Source: Leminorella richardii
Lineage (GTDB): Bacteria > Pseudomonadota > Gammaproteobacteria > Enterobacterales > Enterobacteriaceae
NCBI RefSeq assembly: GCF_900478135.1
Contig: NZ_LS483470.1
Location: 3,521,001-3,585,000, forward strand
Direction: 5' to 3'
Length of the DNA: 64,000 nucleotides
Below are positions 8,963 through 17,933 of this stretch, piece by piece (the first letter of the stretch is position 1; every line of letters starts with the position of its first letter). The position numbers and the translations under genes are program-made. The notes beneath the pieces were generated by a model. That model saw only the letters and a list, made by a program, of their open reading frames with translations, was not told the DNA's origin and ran no database searches.

Positions 8963-11028
8963 GCCAGATCGACGACGCGATCCTCGATGCGCTGACGCAC
9001 GTTACGTTTCCCAAGGGATTCGTACAGGCAGAGCCCGCTTCGACGGTATTCATTGATAATGTAGAGTATCCAGTCTGGCGCAGCGATGCGCTGGTGGTGG
9101 GCAGCGGCGCCGCTGGTCTGCGTGCAGCAGTCGAGCTGAAACGCCGCAAGAAAGACGTATTGATTGCCACCGCAGGTTTATACATGGGTACCTCAGCCTG
9201 CTCCGGCTCCGATAAACAGACGCTGTTTACCGCCGCCACTGCGGGCAAGGGGGACAACTTTCTGAAGCTGGCGCAGGCGCTGGCCTCCGGTGGCGCGATG
9301 GATCTTGATACCGCCTACGTTGAAGCGGTTGGTTCATTACACACTCTGGGCGGACTGCAATTTCTCGGACTAGAACTACCGGAAGATCGCTTAGGCGCCA
9401 TTCTCCGCTATCAAACCGACCACGATGAAGCCGGGCGTGCCACGTCTTGTGGGCCGCGCACTTCACGACTGATGGTAAAAGTGTTGCTGGAAGAAGTTCA
9501 GCGTCTGGCCATTCCGCTGTTAAGCGGCGCAACGGTCATTAAACTGCTGCGCCAGCGTGACAGCAACGGCGTGGAGCGCTGTGCAGGGGCAATTGTCGCT
9601 ACTGGTTCTCGAGTGCACAATCCGTGGGGGCTGGCGCTGATCGTCGCGCCAAACGTCGTGTTAGCCACCGGCGGCCCGGGCGAACTGTACCGCGACAGCG
9701 TTTATCCGAAGAAGTGCTTTGGCTCACTGGGGCTGGCTCTGGAAGAAGGGCTAACGCTAGCAAACCTTACCGAAAGCCAGTTTGGCATCGGCACACCCCG
9801 CAGCGCCTTCCCTTGGAATCTGTCCGGCACTTACGTGCAGGTGATCCCCTACATTTATTCTGTTGATGAACACGGGCAGGAACATAACTTCCTAGCCGAC
9901 TACTACCGCACCACGCAGGAGCTGGCGTCCAATATTTTCCGCAAAGGCTATCAGTGGCCGTTCCACGCCACAAGAGTGATGGATTTCGGCTCTAGCCTGC
10001 TGGATATGGCCGTTGCGCATGAGCAGCAGCTCGGACGTAGGGTCTACATGGATTTTAAGCGTAACCCGCTCCCCGTTCCCGGAGATCGACCGTTTTCTCT
10101 AGATCGTTTGGATAGCGACGTGCGCGCCTATCTGGAAAATAACGACGCTCTAGGCGAGCTGCCGATTGAACGCCTACAGCGTATGAATCCGCTGTCCATC
10201 TCCCTCTATAAAATGCACGGTAACGACCTGACAAAAGAGCCGCTGGAATTCGCCATGAATAACCAGCATATGAACGGCGGCATTGAGGTTGATATCTGGG
10301 GGCAAACCTCTTTGCTAGGCTGCTTTGCCGTTGGTGAAGTGGCAGGTACACACGGCGTTACTCGCCCCGGCGGCGCAGCGCTTAACGCCGGGCAGGTGTT
10401 TGCCGTACGTCTGGCGCGCTATATCGCCGAAGCAGGCCATTCGGAGGTCTGTTCAGACATACCTGAACTGGCTTTCGCTGCCTTATCTACCCTAGGCGCA
10501 GTGATAAAGCGCGCGCTCGCTAACCCTCAGGGAATATCGCTTCAGGCCGCCAAAAAGCAAATTCAGGCACGCATGTCTGACCATGCGGGGTTTATCTGCC
10601 ATGCCGAAGCAATAAATCAGGCCAGTAGCGATGCACAGACTCTGGTTGAACAGATTTATCAGGATGGGCTGACCATCCAGCATGCAGCAGAGATAACCGA
10701 GCTCTTTATGTGGCGCCACATGGCGTTAACCTCAGCCGCAGTGCTAGCTATGCTGAAACACTATGTTGCCGAAGGCGGCGGAAGCCGTGGCGCGAGAATT
10801 ATTATCGACCAGAGTGGCGAATGTCTGCCGTTGACTCGACTCGGCCCGACAGATCAATGGCGATTCAGACCCGAAAAGGAGGACGACAAAAATCACAAGC
10901 TAACCCTTCAATGTGTACAGTTGAAATTTACCGTTAACCGGAATGCACTACGCGATATTCCGGATATTAGCGGAAATTATTTTGAGAAAAGTTGGCCCGA
11001 CTTTCTTTGCGGAGATATTTACCGCTAA
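8959..11028 (+). CDS. FAD-dependent fumarate reductase/succinate dehydrogenase-type flavoprotein
   Basis: 689 aa oxidoreductase. The FAD dinucleotide fold is at residues 45-60 (VVGSGAAGLRAAVEL). A second FAD-family block, GTHGVTRPGGAALNAGQ, lies near residue 463 and is comparable to the HGANRLG block of FrdA. I see no haem-binding CxxCH motif and no exported leader, so it is probably cytosolic and may take electrons from a soluble partner. It could reduce or oxidise a C-C double bond in the CoA pathway. It is translationally coupled to the CoA-transferase. The substrate is unknown. The last 60 residues are less conserved-looking and AT-richer than the core. Confidence 0.82.
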   Translation: MSQIDDAILDALTHVTFPKGFVQAEPASTVFIDNVEYPVWRSDALVVGSGAAGLRAAVELKRRKKDVLIATAGLYMGTSACSGSDKQTLFTAATAGKGDNFLKLAQALASGGAMDLDTAYVEAVGSLHTLGGLQFLGLELPEDRLGAILRYQTDHDEAGRATSCGPRTSRLMVKVLLEEVQRLAIPLLSGATVIKLLRQRDSNGVERCAGAIVATGSRVHNPWGLALIVAPNVVLATGGPGELYRDSVYPKKCFGSLGLALEEGLTLANLTESQFGIGTPRSAFPWNLSGTYVQVIPYIYSVDEHGQEHNFLADYYRTTQELASNIFRKGYQWPFHATRVMDFGSSLLDMAVAHEQQLGRRVYMDFKRNPLPVPGDRPFSLDRLDSDVRAYLENNDALGELPIERLQRMNPLSISLYKMHGNDLTKEPLEFAMNNQHMNGGIEVDIWGQTSLLGCFAVGEVAGTHGVTRPGGAALNAGQVFAVRLARYIAEAGHSEVCSDIPELAFAALSTLGAVIKRALANPQGISLQAAKKQIQARMSDHAGFICHAEAINQASSDAQTLVEQIYQDGLTIQHAAEITELFMWRHMALTSAAVLAMLKHYVAEGGGSRGARIIIDQSGECLPLTRLGPTDQWRFRPEKEDDKNHKLTLQCVQLKFTVNRNALRDIPDISGNYFEKSWPDFLCGDIYR

Positions 11029-11195
11029 GCATAAATTTATATACCAGAGTATTAGAGTTACATTACTGCGAAAATATAACACCTTTGGGAATATAACAAA
11101 TATTCTCCGAGGTGCTTTCCGCGACAGCGTAATTTCATAGGTACTACATATCGGCAATTTACTATCTCTACCCCTGACTTATTCAAGGTGAACAT

Positions 11196-11261
11196 ATGGA
11201 AATTAAAAAAACTATTGTCGTTCCCCGTATGAATTTCAAACATGCCGCCGATATATATTAA
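11196..11261 (+). CDS. Possible 21-residue small ORF ahead of the MFS gene
   Basis: ATG at 11196 with AAGGTG upstream opens a 21-codon frame ending TAA at 11259-11261, 22 bases before the MFS start. The peptide is basic at its N-terminus (MEIKKTIVV). It may be a leader peptide or a chance frame in the 255-bp gap between the flavoprotein and transporter genes. I see no family. Confidence 0.2.
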   Translation: MEIKKTIVVPRMNFKHAADIY

Positions 11262-11283
11262 TGATAATAAGGAAAGAAAAATC

Positions 11284-12561
11284 ATGAAAATAATTAAAAA
11301 TTACCGATGGCATATGATTGTGCTCGTCTGTTTCATTACCGTTATTAACTATCTGGACAGGACGGCATTAGGTATCGCCGCGCCGACCATTATGCAAACT
11401 ACAGGGATAACAAAAGAACAATATTCGTGGATAGTCAGCGCATTCCAACTGGCGTATACCCTTGGTCAGCCGATAATGGGATTTTTTATTGACACTGTCG
11501 GATTAAAATTAAGCTTTGCCATCTGTGCTGCGATATGGGGCTTGGCAACGATGGGACACGCGTTAACCGGCACATGGCAAGGGCTGGCGTTTATGCGTGG
11601 AATTATGGGATTCAGCGAAGCCTCTGCGATTCCTGCGGGTGTAAAAACCGCATCAGTATGGTTTCCAGCCAAAGAACGCGGCATCGCTACCGGCGTATTT
11701 CAAATGGGGACCTCACTCGGCGCTATGCTTGCTCCACCGCTTATCGCCTGGTGCATTATGTTCCACAGCTGGCAGTTTGCATTTCTGGTTTCCGGTGCAT
11801 TAGCGTTAATTGCAGCAGTAATGTGGTTCTTTTTTTATAAAGATCCTAAAGATGCTAAACGACTATCCGATGAGGAAAGGCAGTATATTGAAGCCGGAAA
11901 AGAAACTCATTTGAAAGATGTCAAAAAAGAAAAAACGTCCGTTATACATATTTTAAAGCAGAGAAACTTCTGGGGTATTGGTATTGCGCGTTTTCTGGCT
12001 GACCCAGCCTGGGGAACAATTAACTTCTGGGTGCCTATTTTCTTTGTTGAAACACTTCATTTCAGCTTAAAAGAAATCGCCATGTTTGTATGGCTACCCT
12101 TCCTGCTGGGTGATTTAGGCTGTCTGGCCAGCGGATTTGTTGCTAAATTCTTCAATGATAGAGGCATCAGTTTAATTAACTCACGAAGAATCGCCTTCAC
12201 CATTGCCGCCGTTATCATGATGACAATTGGCCTAGTCAGCATCGTTGAAAATCCGTATATCGCGGTACTGCTAATCAGCATCGGTGCTTTCGCTCACCAG
12301 CTGCTGTCTACGGTTTCCACCACACTAGGCGCCGATTTGTTTAAAAAAGACGAAGTCGCGACGGCAGTTGGCATGGCGGGCGCCTGCGCGTGGTCCGGTC
12401 AGTTAATCTTCAACCTGTTTATTGGCGCATTCGTTAGCATTGTTGGCTTTGCACCGTTCTTTATTGCTCTGGCATTTTTTGACGTTCTCGGCGCTATCGC
12501 ACTATGGATATTTATCAAAGACCCTGTCTGCGTAGAAGAAAACGCGCTTGTAACGAACTAA
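11284..12561 (+). CDS. MFS transporter, anion:cation symporter-like
   Basis: Twelve-helix inner-membrane transporter, 425 aa from ATG 11284 (MKIIKNYRWHMI), which has AAGGAAAG upstream; an in-frame ATG at 11242 lacks this. Features typical of the ACS family (hexuronate, glucarate and other organic anions): VINYLDRTALGIAAP in helix 1, QPIMGFFIDTVGLKLSF in loop 2-3, and AIPAGVKTASVWFPAKERG. It closes the catabolic operon and is the best candidate for substrate uptake. That suggests an organic acid substrate, possibly a sugar acid. Confidence 0.9.
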   Translation: MKIIKNYRWHMIVLVCFITVINYLDRTALGIAAPTIMQTTGITKEQYSWIVSAFQLAYTLGQPIMGFFIDTVGLKLSFAICAAIWGLATMGHALTGTWQGLAFMRGIMGFSEASAIPAGVKTASVWFPAKERGIATGVFQMGTSLGAMLAPPLIAWCIMFHSWQFAFLVSGALALIAAVMWFFFYKDPKDAKRLSDEERQYIEAGKETHLKDVKKEKTSVIHILKQRNFWGIGIARFLADPAWGTINFWVPIFFVETLHFSLKEIAMFVWLPFLLGDLGCLASGFVAKFFNDRGISLINSRRIAFTIAAVIMMTIGLVSIVENPYIAVLLISIGAFAHQLLSTVSTTLGADLFKKDEVATAVGMAGACAWSGQLIFNLFIGAFVSIVGFAPFFIALAFFDVLGAIALWIFIKDPVCVEENALVTN

Positions 12562-12588
12562 TTAACCCTCGTTCCCCCGTATAAACAA

Positions 12589-12623
12589 GTAGAAATCCGC
12601 CTTCGTAGAAAGCGGATTTCTAC
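12589..12623. terminator. Hairpin after the catabolic operon
   Basis: GTAGAAATCCGC at 12589-12600 and its exact complement at 12612-12623 form a 12-bp stem with an 11-nt loop. There is only a short T-rich tail (ATTTT, 12629-12633), so intrinsic termination may be partial. It sits 28 bases after the MFS stop. The rest of 12624-12841 holds nothing I recognise. Confidence 0.55.
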
Positions 12624-12841
12624 TCTACGCATTTTAAGCAACGCGTAATGGGCTCTTCTGGATAACCACAACGCTGTGATGATATGGCTGCCGTCAGGTA
12701 TTCCACATTCATAAATATCAGACATACATCTGAGCAGATATTTCGTGAAATTCATATCATTTTGATTTAAAAAACAAAAAATGAATAATCTGTTAAGAGG
12801 ATCACAAACCCTAATTTTTTTATGGTTTTCTTTGATTAACA

Positions 12842-12959
12842 AGTTTAACGTTAAAGTCAATGTAATCAGGAAGAGGTAGGAAGGCTTTCAGAAGGCATTC
12901 TGTCACCTTCGTCTTCCCTTTCCTGATTATTTTTTCACTATCAACTTTAACGTTAAACT
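12842..12959. promoter_or_regulatory. Paired LacI-type operators upstream of the lyase gene
   Basis: AGTTTAACGTTAAAGT at 12842-12857 and ACTTTAACGTTAAACT at 12944-12959 are exact reverse complements of each other. Each contains the 12-bp palindrome TTTAACGTTAAA with the central CG typical of LacI/GalR operators. Their centres are 102 bp apart, close to a whole number of helical turns, which would suit repression by looping. The second site ends 25 bases before the lyase start codon. The cognate regulator is not identified; the LacI-family gene at 3049-4098 is one candidate. Confidence 0.65.
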
Positions 12960-12984
12960 AAATCGATAAACATGGAGAAGCATC

Positions 12985-14337
12985 ATGAACTCAACGGTAA
13001 TTGACAGCCAGGTTTTCGGCGCTCTTTTCAGTACCAAAGAAATGCGCGATATTTTCAGCGACCGCAATCTGGTGCAAAAGTGGCTGGATACAGAAGCCGC
13101 GCTTGCCAAAGCAGAAGGCGAGCTGGGCATTATTCCTAAAGAAGCCATGCAGGAAATCTGCAGCAAGGCCAATGCCGACCTGCTGGACATCCCCTCCATC
13201 GGTGAATTCTATAAGAGCTCCATCACCATTGTTCCTTTGCTCAAGGCGTTTAAAGCCGTGCTTAACAACAACGCCGGCGAGTTCGTTCACTGGGGCGCGA
13301 CCAGTCAGGACATCGTAGACACCGGACTGGTGCTGCAAATTCGCGAGGCCCACGCCGTGCTGCTGAAGAAGGTACGCCAGTGTGAAGAAGCCTGCTACGG
13401 GCTGGCGGAAAAATACCGCGACGTCGTGATGGCTGGTCGTACCCACGTTCAGCACGCCTTACCAATCACCATGGGCTTCAAAGCCGCAGGCTGGGCCTCT
13501 GAGTTTGCCCGTCATACTGAACGCCTGAATGAAATCACGCCTCGTCTGTTTGTCGGTCAGTTCTCCGGCGCCGTTGGTACTCTCGCCTCACTGGAAACCG
13601 AAGGCCTCAAAGTACAAGAGCGCATGATGAAAGAGCTAGGTTTAGCCGCACCGGATATTGCCTGGCACTCTGCACGCGACAACATCGCCGAGTTTATCAG
13701 CGTTCTGGCGCTGGTGGCTGGCACTATCGGTAAAGTCACCCGTGAAGTGCTGACCTTACAGCGCACTGAAATCGGCGAGCTGGAAGAGCCGTTCTTTATG
13801 GGTAAAGTCGGCAGCAGCACCATGCCGCACAAGCGCAATCCACAGGTGTGTGAAAACGTTATCGCCCTGACCCGCAGCGTCCGCGCGCTGGCACCGCTGG
13901 CAGTAGAAGCCATGAACTGTGAGAACGAGCGTGACTGGAGCTGTGAAATCGCCGAGTGGGACTTTGTTCAGCGCGCCTGTCACCTACTGGATGCCGCATT
14001 AGAAAAGAGCGTCGACATTCTGGAAAACCTGATCGTTTATCCGGAAAAAATGGAGAAAAACCTGAGCTGCCTGAAGGGTCTGATGCTGTCAGAGTCCGTC
14101 ATGATGCACTTGGGCGCCAAAATGGGTCGCTTAACTGCCCACGAAATCGTCTACACCATCTGCATGGACGCCTTCGAAAAAGGCATCGCTATGGAAGACG
14201 CGCTGATGAGTCACCCAGAAGTTATGCAGTTCTTCAGCAAGCAGGAAATCAAAGACATGCTGAACCCGCATAACTATATCGGGCTGGCAACGACCTTCGT
14301 TGACCGCGTGCTAGCCAAACGGCCTAGCGTGAAGTAA
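12985..14337 (+). CDS. Aspartase/fumarase-superfamily lyase (adenylosuccinate lyase-like)
   Basis: 450 aa cytosolic lyase that should release fumarate, or perform the related cycloisomerisation, by beta-elimination. Family signatures: HWGATSQDIVDTG, GRTHVQHALPITMGFK, and the superfamily signature GSSTMPHKRNP in the mobile loop with its catalytic Ser. It is not the housekeeping purB in context or sequence. Relatives include carboxymuconate cycloisomerase and lyases for N- or C-substituted succinates. Next to a DASS dicarboxylate transporter and frdABCD, a fumarate-generating activity on an imported substituted succinate is likely. Two LacI-type operators precede it; GGAGAAG is the ribosome site. 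Confidence 0.82.
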   Translation: MNSTVIDSQVFGALFSTKEMRDIFSDRNLVQKWLDTEAALAKAEGELGIIPKEAMQEICSKANADLLDIPSIGEFYKSSITIVPLLKAFKAVLNNNAGEFVHWGATSQDIVDTGLVLQIREAHAVLLKKVRQCEEACYGLAEKYRDVVMAGRTHVQHALPITMGFKAAGWASEFARHTERLNEITPRLFVGQFSGAVGTLASLETEGLKVQERMMKELGLAAPDIAWHSARDNIAEFISVLALVAGTIGKVTREVLTLQRTEIGELEEPFFMGKVGSSTMPHKRNPQVCENVIALTRSVRALAPLAVEAMNCENERDWSCEIAEWDFVQRACHLLDAALEKSVDILENLIVYPEKMEKNLSCLKGLMLSESVMMHLGAKMGRLTAHEIVYTICMDAFEKGIAMEDALMSHPEVMQFFSKQEIKDMLNPHNYIGLATTFVDRVLAKRPSVK

Positions 14338-14492
14338 CCCATCCGGGCGCGCGAAGCCTCTCGCTTTGGTGAAGCGCGCCTCACTATTACTAACGGGTTG
14401 CCGTTATCGGGTCGCCGCCTTTCTCTGGGATCTTCTCTCCGCTTTTTTGGCGACTAACCGAACAGGCCCCGAACTGCGGAGGTCTCCGTCAT

Positions 14493-15896
14493 ATGTCTAA
14501 TAATATAATAAAAGGGGCTATCACCGTTCTTATTGGCCTCATCATCTGGTTTATTCCGGTACCAGAAGGCTTAACACCTCAGGCGTGGCACCTGTTTGCC
14601 CTGATGGTCGCCATTATTATCGGCTTTATTCTTCAACCCGTTCCCGTCGGCGCAGTAGCGTTTGTTGGCATTACCGCTATCGTGATGACCAACACGCTAA
14701 AACTGTCTGAAGCCCTGTCTGGCTTCAGCTCCGGTGCGATCTGGCTTATTGTTGCCGCCTTTCTGTTTGCCCGAGGTTTTATCAAAACGGGATTGGGGCG
14801 ACGCATCGCCTACATGATTCTGCGCGCCATTGGCGACAGCACGCTAAAAGTGGGTTACGCGCTGGCTTTAAGCGATCTGATCCTCGCACCGGCTACGCCG
14901 TCCAGCGCAGCCAGAGCCGGCGGCATCATTTTTCCTATCGCCCGCAGCCTTTCTTCGGCACTAGACTCTGAGCCGGGCCCAACCAGCCGTAAAGCGGGAG
15001 CCTACTTCCTTCAGGTCATCTACCAGACGGAGTCCGTGGTCTGCGCCATGTTCTTAACCGCCATGGCGGGTAACCCGATGATTGTGGAACTAGCGGCAAA
15101 AACCATTGGTGTGGAAATCACTTGGGGCACTTGGGCGCTGGCTGCCTGTGTACCGGGTCTGATTGCCTTTATTACCATCCCTTGGCTGATGTACGTGGTT
15201 TACCCGCCGGAGCTGAAGAAGATCCCACAGGCCAAAATCATTGCCCGTGAAGAGCTGGAGAAAATGGGCGCCGTTACGCTACACGAGAAGATCTTAGCGG
15301 TCGTGTTTCTGGTTTCGCTATTCTTGTGGTGTACGTCAGGGTGGAACGGGCTTAACGCCACGACGGTCGCCATGCTGGCAGTTTCCTGTCTGTTAGTGAC
15401 ACAAGTGCTGACTTGGGAAAACGTCGTTAAGGAAACCGGCGCTTGGGATACGCTAATCTGGATGGGCAGTTTAGTCGGCCTTGCCGCGCAGCTTTCCAGT
15501 AAAGGCTTTATTCCGTGGTTTGCCGAAGCGGCTAGTCACTCTATGAGCGGCTATTCATGGATCACGACGCTGTTTTTACTGGTCGTTATCTATATGTATT
15601 CCCACTACGCCTTCGCCAGTCTGACAGCGCATATTTCTGCCATGTATGCGGCCTTTATTGCCGTCGCCGTTGCTGCGGGTGCACCGCCCTATCTGGTTGC
15701 TTTAGCGCTAGCCTTTACGGCTAACATCTGCCTTCCTATAACCCACTACAGCGGAGCACCCGGGCCGATTTACTACGGCGCTGGGTATATCGACTTACCC
15801 ACCTGGTGGAAAATAGGCTTCCTGTTCTCAGTGGTGAATTTAATCATATGGATAGGTGTGGGTTCTATCTGGTGGAAAGCGTTGGGGCTGTGGTAA
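14493..15896 (+). CDS. DASS-family anion permease (dicarboxylate transporter)
   Basis: 467 aa inner-membrane protein with many hydrophobic helices. DASS-type features are the N-terminal GLIIWFIPVPEGLTPQAWHL, a substrate-site-like block LAPATPSSAARAGGIIFPI, and FTANICLPITHYSGAPGPI near the C-terminus. E. coli relatives exchange external tartrate, citrate or fumarate for internal succinate. It follows the lyase by 155 bp (a GC-rich region with a hairpin-capable repeat at about 14345-14382) and has GGAGG before the start. It probably imports the lyase substrate in exchange for succinate made by FrdABCD. Confidence 0.88.
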   Translation: MSNNIIKGAITVLIGLIIWFIPVPEGLTPQAWHLFALMVAIIIGFILQPVPVGAVAFVGITAIVMTNTLKLSEALSGFSSGAIWLIVAAFLFARGFIKTGLGRRIAYMILRAIGDSTLKVGYALALSDLILAPATPSSAARAGGIIFPIARSLSSALDSEPGPTSRKAGAYFLQVIYQTESVVCAMFLTAMAGNPMIVELAAKTIGVEITWGTWALAACVPGLIAFITIPWLMYVVYPPELKKIPQAKIIAREELEKMGAVTLHEKILAVVFLVSLFLWCTSGWNGLNATTVAMLAVSCLLVTQVLTWENVVKETGAWDTLIWMGSLVGLAAQLSSKGFIPWFAEAASHSMSGYSWITTLFLLVVIYMYSHYAFASLTAHISAMYAAFIAVAVAAGAPPYLVALALAFTANICLPITHYSGAPGPIYYGAGYIDLPTWWKIGFLFSVVNLIIWIGVGSIWWKALGLW

Positions 15897-15947
15897 TACG
15901 CGGTTCTGAAGCGAACCCAATTAAATAAATTAAAATAATTAACCCTA

Positions 15948-16021
15948 TGCTTAATATGGTAAATTACATCAGATTTTACAGTTTATACGCCAAAAGAGTG
16001 ATGTAAACGCCATATTAAGCA
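15948..16021. repeat. Interrupted inverted repeat between the DASS gene and frdA
   Basis: Outer arms TGCTTAATATGG (15948-15959) and CCATATTAAGCA (16010-16021) are perfect 12-bp complements. Inner arms TTACATCA (15964-15971) and TGATGTAA (15999-16006) are perfect 8-bp complements. The 74-bp element could fold into a long stem-loop. It lacks a T-tract, so it is not a clear terminator. It lies just before a TATAAT-like box at 16034-16039 that may serve frdA. Confidence 0.6.
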
Positions 16022-16124
16022 CTTTAGCTCGGCTATAATAGTTTTGCTTATTTGATTACGCACATACAAAAAAAATTTTTTTTATTTTTTAACACACTTA
16101 AACCGGAACATTTGGAGGAATGCA

Positions 16125-17933
16125 GTGCAAACCTTTAACGCCGACATCGCCATTATCGGGGCCGGGGGCGGAGGACTGCGTGCAGCCATTGCCGCTGCCG
16201 AAGCCAACCCTAACGCCACCATCGCGCTGATTTCTAAAGTCTACCCCATGCGCAGCCACACCGTGGCCGCCGAAGGGGGTTCCGCCGCCGTCATCCGTGA
16301 CGACGACAGCTTCGAACTCCACTTCCACGACACCGTCGCCGGCGGGGACTGGCTCTGCGAACAGGACGTCGTCCAGTACTTCGTCGAAAACAGCCCGCGC
16401 GAGATGATTCAGCTCGAACAGTGGGGATGCCCCTGGAGCCGCAAGCCTGACGGCGCCGTCAACGTCCGCCGCTTCGGCGGGATGAAGGTTGAACGCACCT
16501 GGTTTGCCGCCGACAAAACCGGCTTCCACATGCTCCACACCCTGTTCCAGACCTCGCTCAAGTACCCTAACATCAAGCGCTTTGACGAACACTTCGTCCT
16601 CGACATGCTGGTCGATGAAGGCCACGTTCGCGGCCTGGTCGCCATGAACATGATGGAAGGCACGCTGGTGCAAATCCGCGCCAACGCGGTTGTTATGGCT
16701 ACCGGCGGTGCCGGCCGCGTCTACCGCTACAACACCAACGGCGGTATCGTTACCGGTGACGGTATGGGCATGGCCTTCCGTCACGGCGTCCCGCTGCGCG
16801 ATATGGAATTCGTTCAGTATCACCCGACAGGCCTGCCCGGCTCCGGTATCCTGATGACCGAAGGCTGCCGCGGTGAAGGCGGTATCATGGTCAACAAGGA
16901 CGGCTACCGCTACCTGCAGGACTACGGTCTCGGACCGGAAACTCCCCTCGGCCAGCCGCAGAACAAGTACATGGAACTCGGCCCGCGCGATAAAGTCTCT
17001 CAGGCCTTCTGGCACGAATGGCGCGCCGGTCGCACCATCTCTACGCCGCGTGGCGATGTGGTCTACCTTGACCTGCGTCACCTGGGCGAGAAGAAGCTGC
17101 TTGAGCGTCTGCCGTTCATCTGCGAACTGGCTAAGGCCTACGTCGGCGTTGACCCGGTCAAAGAGCCTATCCCGGTGCGCCCAACGGCTCACTACACCAT
17201 GGGCGGTATCGAAACCAACCAGCAGTGTGAAACCCGTCTGACCGGTCTGTTCGCCGTCGGCGAATGTTCCTCTGTCGGCATGCACGGCGCCAACCGTCTG
17301 GGCTCCAACTCGCTGGCCGAGCTGGTGGTCTTTGGTCGCGTGGCCGGTGAACACGCTCTTGAGCGCGCCAAGACCGCGACCGCGGCTAACGGCTCTGCGC
17401 TGGATGCACAGGCGTCCGATATCGAAGCCCGCCTGCACGCCCTGCTCAATCAGGAAGGCACCGAAAACTGGGCCAACATCCGTGATGAAATGGGTCTGAG
17501 CATGGAAGAAGGCTGCGGTATCTACCGTACCGAAGAGCTGATGCAAAAGACCGTCGACAAGCTGACCGAGCTGAAAGAGCGCTTCAAGCGCGTGCGCATC
17601 ACTGACCGCACCAGCGTCTTCAACACCGACCTGCTGTACACCATCGAACTGGGTCACAGCCTTGACGTGGCTGAATGTATGGCGCACTCCGCCATCCTGC
17701 GTCGCGAATCCCGCGGGGCACACCAGCGTCTGGACGAAGGCTGCACCGAGCGTGATGACGTCAACTACCTCAAGCACTCTCTGGCCTTCTACAACCCGGA
17801 AGGCGGCGCGCCGCGCATTGACTACAGCGATGTGAAGATTACTACCCTGCCGCCGGCCAAACGCGTGTATGGCGCTGAAGCCGAAGCGCAGGCGAAAGAA
17901 GAAGCACTGAAGAAGGAGCAGGCGAATGTCTGA
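16125..17933 (+). CDS. frdA: FrdA, fumarate reductase flavoprotein subunit
   Basis: Catalytic subunit of quinol:fumarate reductase, 602 aa, reducing fumarate to succinate at the inner face of the cytoplasmic membrane during anaerobic respiration. The start is GTG (reads MQTFNADIAI), as in E. coli, with GGAGG upstream. FAD fold IIGAGGGGLRAA; covalent FAD attachment expected at His45 in MRSHTVAAEGG; active-site blocks HPTGLPGSG, TEGCRGEGG, RPTAHYTMGG and HGANRLGSNSL. Codon use is strongly C-ending, as expected for a well-expressed gene. frdB overlaps its end by eight bases. Confidence 0.99.
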   Translation: MQTFNADIAIIGAGGGGLRAAIAAAEANPNATIALISKVYPMRSHTVAAEGGSAAVIRDDDSFELHFHDTVAGGDWLCEQDVVQYFVENSPREMIQLEQWGCPWSRKPDGAVNVRRFGGMKVERTWFAADKTGFHMLHTLFQTSLKYPNIKRFDEHFVLDMLVDEGHVRGLVAMNMMEGTLVQIRANAVVMATGGAGRVYRYNTNGGIVTGDGMGMAFRHGVPLRDMEFVQYHPTGLPGSGILMTEGCRGEGGIMVNKDGYRYLQDYGLGPETPLGQPQNKYMELGPRDKVSQAFWHEWRAGRTISTPRGDVVYLDLRHLGEKKLLERLPFICELAKAYVGVDPVKEPIPVRPTAHYTMGGIETNQQCETRLTGLFAVGECSSVGMHGANRLGSNSLAELVVFGRVAGEHALERAKTATAANGSALDAQASDIEARLHALLNQEGTENWANIRDEMGLSMEEGCGIYRTEELMQKTVDKLTELKERFKRVRITDRTSVFNTDLLYTIELGHSLDVAECMAHSAILRRESRGAHQRLDEGCTERDDVNYLKHSLAFYNPEGGAPRIDYSDVKITTLPPAKRVYGAEAEAQAKEEALKKEQANV

